Shown in pieces: positions 53,830 through 60,872 of a stretch of 64,000 bases of DNA. Below the pieces are notes generated by a model, which was given only the letters and a program-made list of their open reading frames with translations, did no database searches and had not been told where the DNA came from. The number at the start of each line of letters is the position of its first letter. Position 1 is the first letter of the stretch. Origin of the DNA: Clostridia bacterium (GTDB taxonomy: Bacteria > Bacillota > Clostridia > Christensenellales > CAG-138); NCBI GenBank assembly GCA_017524445.1, contig JAFXVP010000053.1, positions 1 to 64,000 on the forward strand, given 5' to 3'. Position numbers and translations under genes: made by a program.

Positions 53830-54098
53830 ACAGCGATTCCTTTTTCCAAAATACCGATTGCAAGTATTTTCCGTGCCACAAAACCGATCACCCGGAGAAT
53901 TTCAACTGCCTCTTTTGCTACTGCCCGTTGTATATGCTCGGCGACAAATGCGGCGGCAACTTTACCTACACGGAATCGGGCATCAAGAATTGTACGGACT
54001 GTCTTGTTCCGCATTCCAAAAACGCGGTGCAGTACGTCATCAAGCGCTGGCCGGACATCGCGGAGGTCGCAAAGCGCAATTCGCGGCCGAGGGAATGA
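53826..54098 (+). CDS. Cysteine-rich small-domain protein of cobalamin operons
   Basis: 90 residues with eight Cys in CKYFPCHKT, NCLFCYCPLY, GDKCGG, NCTDCLVPHS. Matches the cysteine-rich small domain (PF04071-type) often encoded at the end of anaerobic cobalamin operons; likely binds a metal, role unknown. Last gene of the riboswitch-controlled run. Confidence 0.88.
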   Translation: MNSDSFFQNTDCKYFPCHKTDHPENFNCLFCYCPLYMLGDKCGGNFTYTESGIKNCTDCLVPHSKNAVQYVIKRWPDIAEVAKRNSRPRE

Positions 54099-54308
54099 CA
54101 AACAAAACAGACCGTCATAGGGAGAGATACAAAGAGTAAAAATGATTGCATAACAAGAAAGATTCAAGATGCGAAATGCGCCGGTTTCAAACAGAAGTCG
54201 GCGTATTTCTTTCTTCCACTCTTGGTGGAATTACAAGAGCAAATAGTGAAGTAACATAATAATAACTAATTTGCCGAGGGATATTGACAAGGATAATGCC
54301 GCATGGTA

Positions 54309-54412
54309 TGATCTCCCTGCCTATAAAGAGTGCGCGAGAGACAAGCTCGTTGACCGCACGACAACCTGCCCCATGGGGTAAGGTGCCAAAGCTTGACCGA
54401 TGGGTTCGATCA
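54309..54412 (+). ncRNA. SAM-I-clan riboswitch
   Basis: The core matches SAM-I: AAGAG then P2 (GTGCG 54330-54334 with CGCAC 54355-54359), a kink-turn, conserved ACAACC (54361-54366), P3, and AAGGTGCCAA (54380-54389). A pseudoknot between the P2 loop CAAGC (54342-54346) and GCTTG (54391-54395) is exact. P1 could be TGATC/GATCA plus CCC/GGG (54309-54317 with 54402-54412), which is less certain. It would sense S-adenosylmethionine. Confidence 0.8.
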
Positions 54413-54437
54413 AAAGCGTTTATTTGCACCCGTCGGT
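54396..54437 (+). promoter_or_regulatory. Antiterminator of the SAM riboswitch
   Basis: ACCGATGGGT (54396-54405) can pair fully with ACCCGTCGGT (54428-54437), allowing G-U pairs. This excludes the terminator at 54426-54449 and, in the bound state, P1 would take up its left arm. Confidence 0.7.
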
Positions 54438-54453
54438 AACGATGGGTGCTTTT
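54426..54453 (+). terminator. Expression-platform terminator of the SAM riboswitch
   Basis: A 10-bp stem (54426-54435 with 54440-54449), GTAA loop, followed by TTTT. Lies about 45 bases before the next ATG. Confidence 0.88.
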
Positions 54454-54495
54454 GTGTACTCCGAATAGGCAAATAACCTATCGGAGGACACAAAC

Positions 54496-54843
54496 ATGCG
54501 AACCATTCTGAACCTGCTCAAAACAAAAGGAAACATCAACGTCTATCTCAGCAGCAAAGCCGTCTGCGATCTGTTTTTGCAGAACGCGGAAAAGGAGGGC
54601 TTTGTATTTCGTGACGGCAGAAAGCCGACGGAATCGCCGTATAACGATCTCATTGCTGTCCACCACGATTTCACGATCGGACATCACGGATTCGTCGGAC
54701 ATGAGGCGTTTCGTCTCAAAGGTAAAATGAAGCCACTCGTTCCGACTGTGTGGATCGACTACTCGAAATATCTTGCAGGCGATCGGAAATACGTCATCCG
54801 CCGGGACAGACCGTGCCATATCAGCGGAGCGAGGTGCAGGTAA
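54496..54843 (+). CDS. Unknown protein under the SAM riboswitch
   Basis: 115 residues, no signal peptide or membrane helix. Begins MRTILNLLKTKGNINVYLSS and contains KPTESPYNDLIAVHHDFTIG, HHGFVGHEAFRLKGKMKPLV and a basic C terminus. His-rich middle (HHDF, GHHGF, GHE). No family recognised. GGAGGACACAAAC precedes the ATG, and the stop overlaps the next start (TAATG), so it is coupled to the amidohydrolase-like gene. Confidence 0.7.
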   Translation: MRTILNLLKTKGNINVYLSSKAVCDLFLQNAEKEGFVFRDGRKPTESPYNDLIAVHHDFTIGHHGFVGHEAFRLKGKMKPLVPTVWIDYSKYLAGDRKYVIRRDRPCHISGARCR

Positions 54844-55586
54844 TGGACCGTTCCGCAATTGTAATTCATGTACCGCACGCGTCCACTTTTATCCCGGATT
54901 CGGAACGCAGCGCTTTTCAATGCGATCTTGATGATGAACTCTTGAAAATGACGGATCATTACTGTGACGAATTGTTCTGCGGTGACTGCCCGGCTGTGGT
55001 TTTTCCCGTCAGTCGGCTTGTCTGCGATCCGGAGCGGTTTCGTGATGATACACAGGAATCCATGTCTGCGGTGGGGATGGGCGCCGTTTATACGCGCACC
55101 CATAACGGTGCGTTGCAGCGAATTGTCGATGATAAATCGCGTGATCGGATCCTTCGGATGTACTATGATCCGCACCACAAAGCGCTGACGGACGCGGTGC
55201 AGGCAGCTCTTGATCGGAACGGACATTGTCTGATCATAGACGGACATTCGTTCCCCGCAAAACCGCTGCCGTATGAGCACGATCAAAACCCGCATCGCCC
55301 GGACTTTTGCATCGGGACGGATCCGTATCATACGCCGGATGATCTGATCGAGACGGCTGTCCGCTTTCTGGAAACACACGGTTACACGACAGCAATCAAC
55401 GCGCCGTTTTCGGGGACGCTCGTTCCGATGCGCTTTTATCAAAAGGACAAACGCGTCAGTTCCATTATGATCGAGATCAACCGAGGGCTTTATATGAACG
55501 AAGACGGAAGCCGAAACGAGGGATTTTCATCGATCCGGACGGATGTGCAGGCGTTGTTGGAAACGATTTCAAAAGTTTTCGGTTAA
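54843..55586 (+). CDS. N-formylglutamate amidohydrolase-like protein
   Basis: 247 residues. The N-terminal VIHVPHASTFIPD, SRLVCDPERFRDD, YYDPHHKALTDAVQAAL, LIIDGHSFPAKPLP, IMIEINRGLYM match the FGase family, metal-dependent hydrolases that free formate and glutamate in one His-degradation route or act on other formylated compounds. No other hut genes lie nearby. The start at 54843 overlaps the preceding stop by one base; a longer reading is inside the previous gene. Confidence 0.88.
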   Translation: MDRSAIVIHVPHASTFIPDSERSAFQCDLDDELLKMTDHYCDELFCGDCPAVVFPVSRLVCDPERFRDDTQESMSAVGMGAVYTRTHNGALQRIVDDKSRDRILRMYYDPHHKALTDAVQAALDRNGHCLIIDGHSFPAKPLPYEHDQNPHRPDFCIGTDPYHTPDDLIETAVRFLETHGYTTAINAPFSGTLVPMRFYQKDKRVSSIMIEINRGLYMNEDGSRNEGFSSIRTDVQALLETISKVFG

Positions 55587-55695
55587 AACCGCTTTCTGTC
55601 CGAAATAACGGATAGATGGTATGTCAGAATAAAGTCGAAGAAAGGAAATAAGAGGCCTTACTTCGGTCAAATACATCTTTAAGAGGAGGTTCACC

Positions 55696-56118
55696 ATGCG
55701 GTACTATGAAGTTACAGCAAAGTGCGGACACGTCGGCAGAGGGTATTATATCCCGATCGGGTTTGCAGTCAGAGCGGAGACGGCGTCGGAAGCGGCTGCG
55801 GCGACAAGGGCGATGCCCCGCGTGAAGCACGATCACAAGGACGCGATCCTGTCTGTGCGGGAAGTGGACGTCTTCGAGTATGACGATCTCCAAGAGGTGA
55901 ACCGCTACGATCCCTATCTGCAATGCAGAAGCAAACGGGAGCAGATGACGGAGTACGACGCGATCTATAACCGCCTCGTGGAGGAACGGCGAAACAGCTT
56001 TTACAGCGAAAGAGATCTTTCCGAAAAAGCGGTGTACGACGGGAAGAAGCGGATCCGGAACGTAAGACGGTACGCAAGAGAACTGGCAGCCGCATACGCA
56101 ATGCGGGACGTGATCTGA
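55696..56118 (+). CDS. Conserved hypothetical protein
   Basis: 140 residues. The N-terminal RYYEVTAKCGHVGRGYYIPI and the MPRVKHDHKDAILSVREVD stretch occur in a small family of clostridial proteins without known function. The C-terminal half is charged and helical. GAGGAGG precedes the ATG. First of four tightly spaced unknown genes. Confidence 0.75.
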   Translation: MRYYEVTAKCGHVGRGYYIPIGFAVRAETASEAAAATRAMPRVKHDHKDAILSVREVDVFEYDDLQEVNRYDPYLQCRSKREQMTEYDAIYNRLVEERRNSFYSERDLSEKAVYDGKKRIRNVRRYARELAAAYAMRDVI

Positions 56119-56134
56119 AAAGGAGGATAAGACG

Positions 56135-56293
56135 ATGTTTGACGGTATTCTTGACTTGTTTGATCTGAACGGCGACGGCAAGCTGGACGGAATCGAGATG
56201 GCATTTGCATACACGGTGATGTTCGGCGACGAGGAAGCGAAGGAACCGGATCCGTGGGGATTCGACGAGAGCAATGATGATTGGGAGGAATAA
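56135..56293 (+). CDS. EF-hand-like miniprotein
   Basis: 52 residues from ATG at 56135 (AAAAGGAGG at good distance) to TAA at 56291. It contains one calcium-loop-like DLNGDGKLDGIE, a hydrophobic helix (MAFAYTVMFG) and an acidic tail ending DDWEE. The next gene starts 3 bases later, which supports a real gene. Function unknown. Confidence 0.7.
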   Translation: MFDGILDLFDLNGDGKLDGIEMAFAYTVMFGDEEAKEPDPWGFDESNDDWEE

Positions 56294-56296
56294 AAG

Positions 56297-57097
56297 ATGA
56301 GAACGATGGGATTCGGAAGAGATGAGATGAAGGAGACGCCAGACGTGCTGCTGCCGACGGTGGAGGAGCCGAAGACACCGGTAAAGTCCCTTGTTCGCGT
56401 CCACTTTGAGGACGAAGCATATGAGCTGACGTATTTCAACGATCGGTTCGATCTCAAGCCGGGCGATCGCGTGTTTGTCAGCGGCAAGCGCGCCGGAGAG
56501 GTTGGAATCGTGAACTCGGTATCCACGAAGTTCCGCATCAAGGTATCCAACTACGAGCGCGTGATCGCGCTTGCCCAGACGCCGATCCACGGAACCTATA
56601 AGCCGATTGCGGACAAGATGCTGAGCTATGACAGCGCGGCGCTTTCGGCTGAAGCATTTCGTACATGGGTGATGCCGCCGGAAGAGCCGGCGTCGGAGGA
56701 AGAAGACGACGAGATCATCTACGGCGACGGCTACGAGATCCCTCTGGACGATCCGCACAGCGCGGATGGCGTCGACAAGGCGGTTTTCGGACGCGCGCTC
56801 AACTACTGCAGCAGCGGCAGGATCGGCTATATCTCTCTTCGGGACGGCGTCGGGAAAGCGTATGTCGAGGGCGAGCAGTGGTACGAGCTGGATTTTCGCA
56901 TCCGCAACAATACCATCGAAGAAGCGTATTGCGACTGCCCGTATCCGGGACTGTGCAAGCATCTGCTGGCCGTTGCCGTTACGCTTTCGGTGATGGCGCA
57001 GCACGGCGATCTGGATCTCGGCCGCGACTTCGTGCTGATCGACGCGGATCGCTTCTTCAACATGATCAAGCGCAACGGGCAGACGATCACCCTGTAA
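56297..57097 (+). CDS. SWIM zinc-finger protein
   Basis: 266 residues. The C-terminal half has a SWIM motif (YCDCPYPGLCKHLLAV: CxC, then CxH), predicted to bind zinc and contact DNA or protein. The N-terminal half is a beta domain (VRVHFEDEAYELTYFNDRFD, KPGDRVFVSGKRAG) resembling an OB-like fold. An acidic linker (EEPASEEEDDE) separates them. AAAGATG start context is modest; coupling to the miniprotein gene is likely. Confidence 0.78.
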   Translation: MRTMGFGRDEMKETPDVLLPTVEEPKTPVKSLVRVHFEDEAYELTYFNDRFDLKPGDRVFVSGKRAGEVGIVNSVSTKFRIKVSNYERVIALAQTPIHGTYKPIADKMLSYDSAALSAEAFRTWVMPPEEPASEEEDDEIIYGDGYEIPLDDPHSADGVDKAVFGRALNYCSSGRIGYISLRDGVGKAYVEGEQWYELDFRIRNNTIEEAYCDCPYPGLCKHLLAVAVTLSVMAQHGDLDLGRDFVLIDADRFFNMIKRNGQTITL

Positions 57098-57208
57098 ACC
57101 CGCGTTTGGAGACGGGATCGGAAAAACCTCCTATCACACACCCCCATCCGATCCCGCTCCCCGATTTCAAAGTGCGCCAAAGAAAACAGAAAGAGGAATA
57201 GAATAGTT

Positions 57209-57541
57209 ATGGACAATCGCATTTCATTGGGCACCGTTGCCGTAATCGTTCTCGTGCTGATCCTTTTGATCGCAAGCTGCACCGGCAGCAGCCGAACATA
57301 CTCGACGAGCTCATCCTCTTCAAGCAGGCGTACCTATCGCCCGAAGGCGACGTACAAAGCGACAACCCCGAAGCCGACGACTGCCGCCAAAACCACGCGC
57401 AAGCCGAAGGCAACGTCAAAGCCGAAGAGCGATCCCTATAATGCGTCCGATTATGCGCACGCAGACGACTTTTACTACGATCATTGGGACGACTTTGTCG
57501 ACTTCGAAGAAGCAGAAGATTACTACGATTCACATAGCTGA
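57209..57541 (+). CDS. Unknown lipoprotein, low complexity
   Basis: 110 residues: N-terminal hydrophobic helix ending in LLIASCTGS (lipobox-like), a Ser run, a Lys/Thr/Pro-rich segment and an acidic, Tyr/Asp-rich C terminus (ADDFYYDHWDDF, DFEEAEDYYDS). Probably exported and anchored. No family recognised. AAAGAGG before the ATG. Confidence 0.6.
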   Translation: MDNRISLGTVAVIVLVLILLIASCTGSSRTYSTSSSSSSRRTYRPKATYKATTPKPTTAAKTTRKPKATSKPKSDPYNASDYAHADDFYYDHWDDFVDFEEAEDYYDSHS

Positions 57542-57553
57542 GGAATTGGACTT

Positions 57554-57748
57554 ATGAAACATCGAATCACGGTTCAGGTACCGGTTGAAAGGCGCGGCTT
57601 GTTTGGACGCAGGAAGATCGTCTATGAAAAGCGCACGATCCTGGTGGACGGAAAAACGTACCGACGCATACAGCGCGAGCAGCGCGGTGAAAGCATGACG
57701 GAATTCATTGATCGCATCGAAGCACTCGACGCGATCTTTGACGAGTAA
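57554..57748 (+). CDS. Unknown small basic protein
   Basis: 64 residues, starting MKHRITVQVPVERRGLFGRR, with a basic middle (TYRRIQREQR) and an acidic end (RIEALDAIFDE). No family seen. AGGAATTGG precedes the ATG; 12 bases after the preceding gene. Confidence 0.55.
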   Translation: MKHRITVQVPVERRGLFGRRKIVYEKRTILVDGKTYRRIQREQRGESMTEFIDRIEALDAIFDE

Positions 57749-57856
57749 TACATTTCATTCTGAGCATTTACTGATCTAATTACGTATACCTTTTACGTAT
57801 AAATTGCTCTAAAATAGTAACATGTTCTTGTATTATGTACTAAATTCTGATATTAT

Positions 57857-57862
57857 TATAAT
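57857..57862 (+). promoter_or_regulatory. -10 element of the protease-pseudokinase gene
   Basis: TATAAT in a very AT-rich stretch, 20 bases before the ATG at 57883. A matching -35 is not clear. Confidence 0.4.
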
Positions 57863-57882
57863 AAAGTTTGGAGGGTTATATT

Positions 57883-60660
57883 ATGAAAAGAGTATTACTT
57901 TTAATCCTATCAATAGTAAGCATTTGTCTCCTTTTCACCCCTATTAGTGCATATGCTGCTGATGGTGTGCCAGAAAGCGTTCTTTCCAAGACACAGTCCG
58001 TGTTTTATGTAGAATCTTGGTCTGGAATGAAGGGCTCATCCGGTACTGCTTTTTTAATCTATTCTTCTACAGATCGAAGTCTATTGCTTACAAACGAGCA
58101 TGTCATTGATATTAATCATGACAATGTTTCAGTTTTTCTTAGTGAGAAGGAACAATGTAAAGCAAAAGTTATTACATCAAGTGAACAATATGATTTGGCT
58201 GTTTTACAAGTGTCCCAGAACCTTGGAACTTCCCTAGCATTTTCCGAAAGAATCAATCAGGGTGATGCAATATACGCAGTTGGATTTCCAGGTGATGCCG
58301 ACTATTTATCTGATTCGCATGCAGTTACATCATCACAAGCAACAATTACAAACGGCGTTGTCAGTGCAATTCGTTCAATGAAACTTGTTGAATATGGCCC
58401 ATCGGTTAGTATTTTACAGATGAATGCTGATATTAACCGTGGTAATTCCGGCGGTCCGTTGTTCAACGGCGATGGATACGTTGTTGGTGTTAATACTTAC
58501 GGAGTGACATCGGCAAGTGGTATTTATGGCGCTATTAGTACTGATTCTATCATTGCATTTCTTAAAGAAACCAACACATTTTCATATATAGCCCTTGCAG
58601 AAGAAAACAACGCTGCAGATGTTGCTGTAATTCCCACATCGATAAACCAAACTGATTCCTATTTTGATAAACCGATTCCGATTTATTGGATGTTCATTTG
58701 CGCTGCGATACTTGCAATTGGTATCATTACAACCGTTTTGCTTTTAGCAATGAGGAGAAAAAAGAAAAATCATATTGAAGCACCTACAAAAAACGTAACT
58801 CTCAAGTTAGACGATTATTTGAATTGCCTTTCGGGCAACCTATCTTGTGAAGATGTTGTATCTTTACTAATTCCAGTTGCAAAGGAAATGAGAGATAAGC
58901 ACGCTGATGGATCTTTATTGATCCACATCACACCGGACGTGATATGCGTGAATGAATCCGGCTGCTTCATAGCACAATCTTCAGACAGTTCTTTTTCCAA
59001 GCCGCAGTTTACGGCTCCCGAACAGATTTCGCAAGGGATAGCAAACATAAAAACAGATCTCTTTTCATTTTGCAAGCTGATGGATTATATGTTTCAGTAT
59101 GGACGAAATGAATCTTTGAACGAAGAAGCTCCAAAAGAAGATCAACAGGACGTTTCACAATCTGAGAGGACCTTCAATCAAATCGTAGTAAAAGGCACGA
59201 TGGCTAATCCTGATGAAAGATACTTATCCATGCAGGAACTACTCTATGATTTGGCTGTGTTAAATGTGGGATCCGTTTCAGAAGAAGCCAAAAAACCTTT
59301 TGCTGCAAAGCAAGAGTCTATCAATGCAGTTCAATCAAAAGCTCAAAAGTACAACCCCATTCTTTTTGTCGGTTTAGCCGCTATAGGATTAATAGCTGTT
59401 GTAATTATTGGCAACCAAATTCTCTCTCAGAAGATGATGAATAAGTTCGCCAAAGAAAACGATCCGGAACGACTGTATTTTTGGACAAGTCAGAGTATTT
59501 TTGGAAATAAGAATGAGTATATGAGCTATGCGAATGCCGGTCACCTATTTAGCTTGAAGCGTTACTCTGAAGCGAGCGCTAAATATACAAAACTAGGTGA
59601 TTTTTACAATAGCAAAACACTATACAAAGAATGCCAATATCTCTTAGGAGAGGATTACCTGTCAAACAAACAATATGATAAAGCGCTAGAAGTTTTTTTA
59701 GGACTTGGTTCTTATAAAGACGCAGCTGATAAAATGAATGAGGTTCATTATAGACGAGCGGGAGAACTCGCAAATAGTGGAAATTATGATTCTGCTCTTG
59801 AGATTTATCAAACGATTATTGACTATAAAGACACGGCGGATCAAATAAATAACACAAAGTATCGGAAGGCAACTGCCCTTGCTAACACTGGTGATTATGA
59901 TGCCGCAATCAAGATTTTCGAATCCATAAAGGAGTATAAAGATTCTGCCGAGCAGGTTAATGCAACAAAATACCGTAAAGGATATAGTTTCTTGTCTTCA
60001 CAGCAGTACTCGAAAGCCGAGGATGTTTTTAAAAAGCTGAAAACAGCTGGTTATTCCGGGGCAGCAGATGCTCTTAATGAGACCTACTATACTTGGGGCG
60101 TAGATTTAGCGGATAAAAAAGATTATGTTGGGGCATATCAAAAATTGCAAAACTGTAAAAACTACAAAGGTACTTCTGAATTAATAGACGTTCTTATTCC
60201 TGCGATTTATGCTGAAGGTGCAGATCTATATGATGGAAGGAAGTATAATGAAGCAAAAAAACGCTTCTCAGCTATCCAAAGTTATCAAAAATCTAAAGAC
60301 TATTTATTCTTAATCGAATGTCATAACAGTTCGTGGCTATCAGAACAAGATATAACCAAGCTTACTAATCTTATTGGCTTTGAAGATGCTGGCGTATTGA
60401 TTTTCAAAGATAACTCCGCGTTCTATTTTATGAAAGGTGGAACATGGTACGGTAATTGTGGGAATATCAGATTCTATGAAACAAAAGATAGCTGGTGGGC
60501 AAGTTGGGATATGGGGATTCCAAGCGGAAATTGGTATTTTGAGAATAATGCTTTCCAGATTGGCGATGTTGATTATTTGTACATAGTAGCAACAGGAAAG
60601 AATACTATTGTGATCGAATATGTCAAAAACGGAAGACAGTATACAATGACTCGAAGATAA
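57883..60660 (+). CDS. Transmembrane trypsin-like protease / pseudokinase / TPR protein
   Basis: 925 residues coded by clearly AT-rich DNA. Signal peptide; S1-type protease domain (about 25-240) with His73 (TNEHV), Asp104 (YDLAVLQ) and Ser189 (GNSGGPLF), HtrA-like but without PDZ; membrane helix at about 264-290; a kinase-like C-lobe (about 310-465) with FTAPEQI, KTDLFSFCKLMDYM and ANPDERYLSMQELLYDLAVL but no N-lobe Lys or HRD Asp seen; a second helix (about 492-515); TPR-like repeats (about 546-812) of the type YRKATALANTGDYDAAIKIF; and a C-terminal beta-rich segment. The topology places protease and repeats outside and the pseudokinase inside. Start is the ATG after GGAGGG. Role unknown; likely signalling. 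Confidence 0.85.
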   Translation: MKRVLLLILSIVSICLLFTPISAYAADGVPESVLSKTQSVFYVESWSGMKGSSGTAFLIYSSTDRSLLLTNEHVIDINHDNVSVFLSEKEQCKAKVITSSEQYDLAVLQVSQNLGTSLAFSERINQGDAIYAVGFPGDADYLSDSHAVTSSQATITNGVVSAIRSMKLVEYGPSVSILQMNADINRGNSGGPLFNGDGYVVGVNTYGVTSASGIYGAISTDSIIAFLKETNTFSYIALAEENNAADVAVIPTSINQTDSYFDKPIPIYWMFICAAILAIGIITTVLLLAMRRKKKNHIEAPTKNVTLKLDDYLNCLSGNLSCEDVVSLLIPVAKEMRDKHADGSLLIHITPDVICVNESGCFIAQSSDSSFSKPQFTAPEQISQGIANIKTDLFSFCKLMDYMFQYGRNESLNEEAPKEDQQDVSQSERTFNQIVVKGTMANPDERYLSMQELLYDLAVLNVGSVSEEAKKPFAAKQESINAVQSKAQKYNPILFVGLAAIGLIAVVIIGNQILSQKMMNKFAKENDPERLYFWTSQSIFGNKNEYMSYANAGHLFSLKRYSEASAKYTKLGDFYNSKTLYKECQYLLGEDYLSNKQYDKALEVFLGLGSYKDAADKMNEVHYRRAGELANSGNYDSALEIYQTIIDYKDTADQINNTKYRKATALANTGDYDAAIKIFESIKEYKDSAEQVNATKYRKGYSFLSSQQYSKAEDVFKKLKTAGYSGAADALNETYYTWGVDLADKKDYVGAYQKLQNCKNYKGTSELIDVLIPAIYAEGADLYDGRKYNEAKKRFSAIQSYQKSKDYLFLIECHNSSWLSEQDITKLTNLIGFEDAGVLIFKDNSAFYFMKGGTWYGNCGNIRFYETKDSWWASWDMGIPSGNWYFENNAFQIGDVDYLYIVATGKNTIVIEYVKNGRQYTMTRR

Positions 60661-60685
60661 TATCGCTAGATGTCAAGCTACTTCT

Positions 60686-60714
60686 GGAAGGACATAATAG
60701 TCCTTCCTATTTTC
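60686..60714 (+). terminator. Terminator after the protease-pseudokinase gene
   Basis: A perfect 8-bp stem (60686-60693 with 60700-60707), loop ATAATA, followed by TATTTTC. Confidence 0.7.
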
Positions 60715-60872
60715 TCTATAAAGAGCACATTCGCCTTATCATAATGATGCGAATGATGGTTCAGGAGTACGAAGAATAAGGAAGACACGATGCCAAGGCA
60801 ATCGTATTATAAGCTACGCCAAACATCGGATATTGGGTATTGCGAACGAAAGAAAGCGAGGATATACTGTTG

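Noticed and set aside
54390..54412. GGGTTCGATC, which resembles a tRNA T-arm.
   Set aside because: No acceptor, D or anticodon arms fit around it. It is part of the SAM riboswitch and antiterminator.
57209..57541. The Ser/Thr/Lys-rich lipoprotein as a possible bacteriocin or toxin.
   Set aside because: It has no leader-cleavage motif, immunity gene or transporter nearby; low complexity alone is not evidence.
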